Positions 13,503 to 15,476 of a stretch of DNA of 15,476 nt are shown here, piece by piece. Position numbers and translations under genes: made by a program. Source of the DNA: Bdellovibrionaceae bacterium UBA2316 (GTDB lineage: Bacteria > Bdellovibrionota > Bdellovibrionia > Bdellovibrionales > Bdellovibrionaceae); contig DDVI01000052.1 in the NCBI GenBank assembly GCA_002345205.1, positions 1-15,476 of the forward strand, given 5' to 3'. Under the pieces are notes generated by a model. The model had not been told where the DNA came from. It was given only the letters and a program-made list of their open reading frames with translations, and did no database searches. The first letter of the stretch is position 1. The number at the start of each line of letters is the position of its first letter.

Positions 13503-15036
13503 TCAAAGTCTCCTTTTCCGTATCTTTTTTATCTGCATTTAGCACAACGGTTTCAGATCGATTATATTTCACCACAAAAAACGACAGATCATCGACAAGT
13601 TCCGCAGTAGACTTGTAGTCTAAAATAAATCGACGCATTTTTTCCAAAATCTCTTGTGACGATTTTTTTGAACTGTGGTCTTTTCCAACAAGTTTGAAAA
13701 GGGCTCGCTCCCCAAAAGGTTCTCCTTCTGGATTTTGCGTATCGACTAAACCATCGGAATAGAAAACCAAGGCACTTTTGTCTTCTATTTTGAAGCTGGT
13801 TTCTTTATAAACGGCTTCAAGCATTTGACCAAGCCTTGGCCCTGGATCAGATATCAAAAAAGTATAATCTTTTTTACCTAGCGTTTTATCAACTGCTGGC
13901 ATCATAAAAGGAACTTCATGACTGGCATTAGCTAAAGTAAGCTCACCGGAAGCGATATCAAGTGAACCTACCACGCAGGTCATCATGAGTTTGCCCTGGG
14001 CCGTATCAAAAATGACTCTATTTAGTTTTTGTAAGACATCAACGGGCGATACAAAAGAAGATGAAATCAAACTCATCGCGGATCTTGCCACTCCAGTTAA
14101 CATCGCTGAGTTTAAGCCGTGACCAGTGACATCACCGATAAGAAAAATAAATTTTTCCTCTGATAAAAAGTAGTACCACCAATCTCCACCTGCGTGATTG
14201 GCTGGTTGAAAAAAACCTGAAAATTCAACATCAGGAGACTTAAAATACGGTTCCGGGAAAAAACTTTTTTGAAGGCTTCCCGCCAAATTCATTTCCGTTT
14301 CAATTTTTGTTTTTTCTTCTTTTTCAAAAATCAAATTTTGAATTTGCTTTCTCATGGCTTGAAACCGTTGAACCATGGTTGCCACTTCATCGTCACTTGT
14401 ATCGTCCGGTAATTGGCTAATGAAATTTCCATTCCCAAAATCAGCCATAGCCACTGAAAGAAGCTTAATGTTTTTAGTCAAACGATTAGAAAATATAATT
14501 GACATTAACACTGCGATACACATAAGCGCTATAAATGCCGACAGTGCTTTAAATAAAAATAAAAGCGAAGCGCGGTCAGCTAGCGAAACAGGTGATGTCA
14601 TTACAAAAATAAGAGGGTCGATCCCTTTCAGGTTAACTCGCAAAAATGTAAATAAAATGCCGTTATTTTGCTTATCTTTAACTTCAAAGCTGCCTTCACT
14701 ACTAGTTTGCCCCAAGAGCTTTTGATAGGCTTCGGTTCCAAATGTAGATGATACGTCTTCATTCTGTTCTGGCCATATTTTTCCAGTTGTCGTAACGACG
14801 ACAAAAGATTCAAAGCCTTCTTGTTTTTTCAACTTCTCAACAGAATCTTTCAAGTTTTCTAGACCGTCGGTATTTAAAAAAAACAAATTTGCCGAATTCA
14901 AAAGATTGACTTGATTTTCAAGTAAAGAAATTTTTTTATCGTTTACAAATGTCGAAATTGCAAAATACAAAAAAAGCCCAAGGCAAAGGGACGGAATTCC
15001 GACTAACAATGTTAAAAACTTGATTCTTAAACTCAC
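13483..15036 (-). CDS. Membrane sensor PP2C (RsbU/SpoIIE-type) serine phosphatase
   Basis: A 517-residue protein. A first membrane helix (about 7-29) and a second (about 158-183) bound a periplasmic sensor of some 125 residues. A HAMP linker (184-236) and a short coiled coil follow. Residues about 250-492 are a SpoIIE/RsbU PP2C domain: AGGDWWYY with D285, IGDVTGHG with D302, FYSDGLVD with D428, and VDDLSFFVV with D482/D483. The metal-binding Asp residues are present, so activity is expected. Such enzymes dephosphorylate anti-sigma-factor antagonists or similar partners; no STAS or kinase gene lies in the window. The start is GTG without Shine-Dalgarno, with CTGACT-17 bp-TATTAT ending 6 nt upstream, suggesting a leaderless mRNA. 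It heads the operon with the lipoprotein and barrel genes. Confidence 0.94.
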   Translation of the reverse strand: MSLRIKFLTLLVGIPSLCLGLFLYFAISTFVNDKKISLLENQVNLLNSANLFFLNTDGLENLKDSVEKLKKQEGFESFVVVTTTGKIWPEQNEDVSSTFGTEAYQKLLGQTSSEGSFEVKDKQNNGILFTFLRVNLKGIDPLIFVMTSPVSLADRASLLFLFKALSAFIALMCIAVLMSIIFSNRLTKNIKLLSVAMADFGNGNFISQLPDDTSDDEVATMVQRFQAMRKQIQNLIFEKEEKTKIETEMNLAGSLQKSFFPEPYFKSPDVEFSGFFQPANHAGGDWWYYFLSEEKFIFLIGDVTGHGLNSAMLTGVARSAMSLISSSFVSPVDVLQKLNRVIFDTAQGKLMMTCVVGSLDIASGELTLANASHEVPFMMPAVDKTLGKKDYTFLISDPGPRLGQMLEAVYKETSFKIEDKSALVFYSDGLVDTQNPEGEPFGERALFKLVGKDHSSKKSSQEILEKMRRFILDYKSTAELVDDLSFFVVKYNRSETVVLNADKKDTEKETLSESSSK

Positions 15037-15042
15037 CAGTCA

Positions 15043-15071
15043 ATAATAGAATCTATGCTGAACAAAGTCAG
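15043..15071 (-). promoter_or_regulatory. Phosphatase operon promoter, overlapping a divergent promoter
   Basis: On the minus strand, CTGACT (15066-15071), a 17-bp spacer and TATTAT (15043-15048) precede the phosphatase GTG by 6 nt. On the plus strand, TTGATT (15020-15025), an 18-bp spacer and TAATAG (15044-15049) precede the FecR-like ATG by 5 nt. The two -10 boxes overlap almost fully, so each gene's -35 lies within the other gene. Confidence 0.45.
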
Positions 15072-15476
15072 TTTTTTTAAACCACACAACTTAAGTCTTG
15101 CCTTTGGTCGGTTCTTTGAGAAATTCGCGCTGTATTTTTTTGGTGCCGTCTTGATGTTTAGCCTCTATAGCCTAAGCAATGAATCTGTTTTTCTTATTTT
15201 TATCAATGAGCTTAAAACTGGATTGGAACCAATAGCCCTCATTGATTCAAAATCAGGTCCATCGTCAAAAAGGACCGTAATTGACTCACTCTGGTTGCCA
15301 ACCCTTGAAAAGCAAATAGTCCATGTGGGAGACGCGCTCTTCACTAAAGATGAAGCCACTCTTGGCATTAAATTAAACGAGAATGCAAAGTTATTTGTGG
15401 AACCAAATTCATATCTACGAATTAGAAAAATTGATGGACTTCCATTGATCAGACTGAGCCAAGGTGTTCTCAAAGC
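15055..15476 (+). CDS. FecR-like membrane-anchored protein (partial)
   Basis: An open frame runs from the ATG at 15055 to the window edge without a stop, giving 140 residues and two extra bases; the C-terminus is missing. Residues about 24-50 (FALYFFGAVLMFSLYSL...VFLIF) are a membrane anchor after a basic N-terminus. Residues 92-140 (VHVGDALFTKDEATLGIKLN, then ENAKLFVEPNSYLRI and LIRLSQGVLKA) match a FecR domain in hydrophobic pattern: the GDxLxT start, a strand with L-x-L, the P-x-S/T-x-L-x-I strand, and a final L-x-x-G. FecR domains on membrane anchors act as periplasmic sensors or scaffolds. It is divergent from the sensor phosphatase across 18 bp, so the two may be co-regulated. The full length and any partner domain lie outside the window. 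Confidence 0.75.
   Translation, partial: MLNKVSFFKPHNLSLAFGRFFEKFALYFFGAVLMFSLYSLSNESVFLIFINELKTGLEPIALIDSKSGPSSKRTVIDSLWLPTLEKQIVHVGDALFTKDEATLGIKLNENAKLFVEPNSYLRIRKIDGLPLIRLSQGVLK

Noticed and set aside
15165..15473. 102-codon minus-strand frame at the right end
   Set aside because: It is the antisense of the FecR-like frame, which has a proper ATG, a membrane anchor and domain-like sequence. The minus frame has none.
1..15476. tRNA, rRNA, CRISPR array, insertion sequence or prophage structural genes
   Set aside because: No tRNA-like cloverleaf, rRNA stretch, regularly spaced repeat or transposase with catalytic residues was seen.

Overview
The window is about 15.5 kb of AT-rich bacterial DNA. 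It contains many exported proteins, a FliF/FliG–MotA–MotB motor module, an HD-GYP c-di-GMP phosphodiesterase, a sensor PP2C phosphatase, and a FecR-like and a PEGA/TPR-like envelope protein. This mixture best fits a Gram-negative, motile bacterium of the Bdellovibrio type (Bdellovibrionota). The taxonomic call is an inference from gene content; there is no rRNA or other marker gene here.

Layout. (1) 26-3503: an exported 651-aa protein with a nucleotidyltransferase-like GG...DxD signature (minus), a small two-helix membrane protein (minus), and an orphan membrane-anchored protein (plus). (2) 3572-5195 (minus): an overlapping two-gene operon of a FabD-like acyltransferase followed by a Coq4-family protein with an intact metal-binding motif. 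(3) About 5355-6807: an accessory-looking island. It has a structured, probably non-coding segment ending in a leftward intrinsic terminator, a catalytic-domain-less serine-recombinase relative, a small membrane protein, a GC-rich structured spacer and a zinc-binding protein of unknown function. (4) 6929-8750: an HD-GYP phosphodiesterase, then a HigB/HigA-type toxin-antitoxin pair whose promoter overlaps a near-perfect palindromic operator. (5) 8820-12277: three tightly spaced plus-strand genes. The first fuses a FliF C-terminal-like periplasmic domain, one membrane helix and a long cytoplasmic part ending in a FliG C-terminal torque domain; MotA and MotB follow. (6) 12289-15036 (minus), convergent to the motor: a translationally coupled operon of an RsbU/SpoIIE-type PP2C phosphatase with sensor and HAMP domains, a PEGA/TPR lipoprotein and an outer-membrane beta-barrel. 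(7) 15055-15476 (plus, cut by the window end): a membrane-anchored FecR-like protein, divergent from the phosphatase across only 18 bp.

The best candidate for an undescribed system is the 8820-12277 module. It puts an apparent rotor subunit (MS-ring-like domain, membrane anchor and FliG torque domain in one chain) in one operon with its own stator pair, with no other flagellar genes in view. This could be an auxiliary flagellar rotor/stator set or a minimal ion-driven rotary machine separate from the flagellum. The facing phosphatase/lipoprotein/beta-barrel operon may be an envelope-sensing partner, but only position supports that. A second theme is that most genes at the head of a transcript lack a Shine-Dalgarno sequence and have a -10-like hexamer 5-14 nt before the start codon, while internal genes have strong Shine-Dalgarno sites. 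This suggests leaderless or very short leaders.
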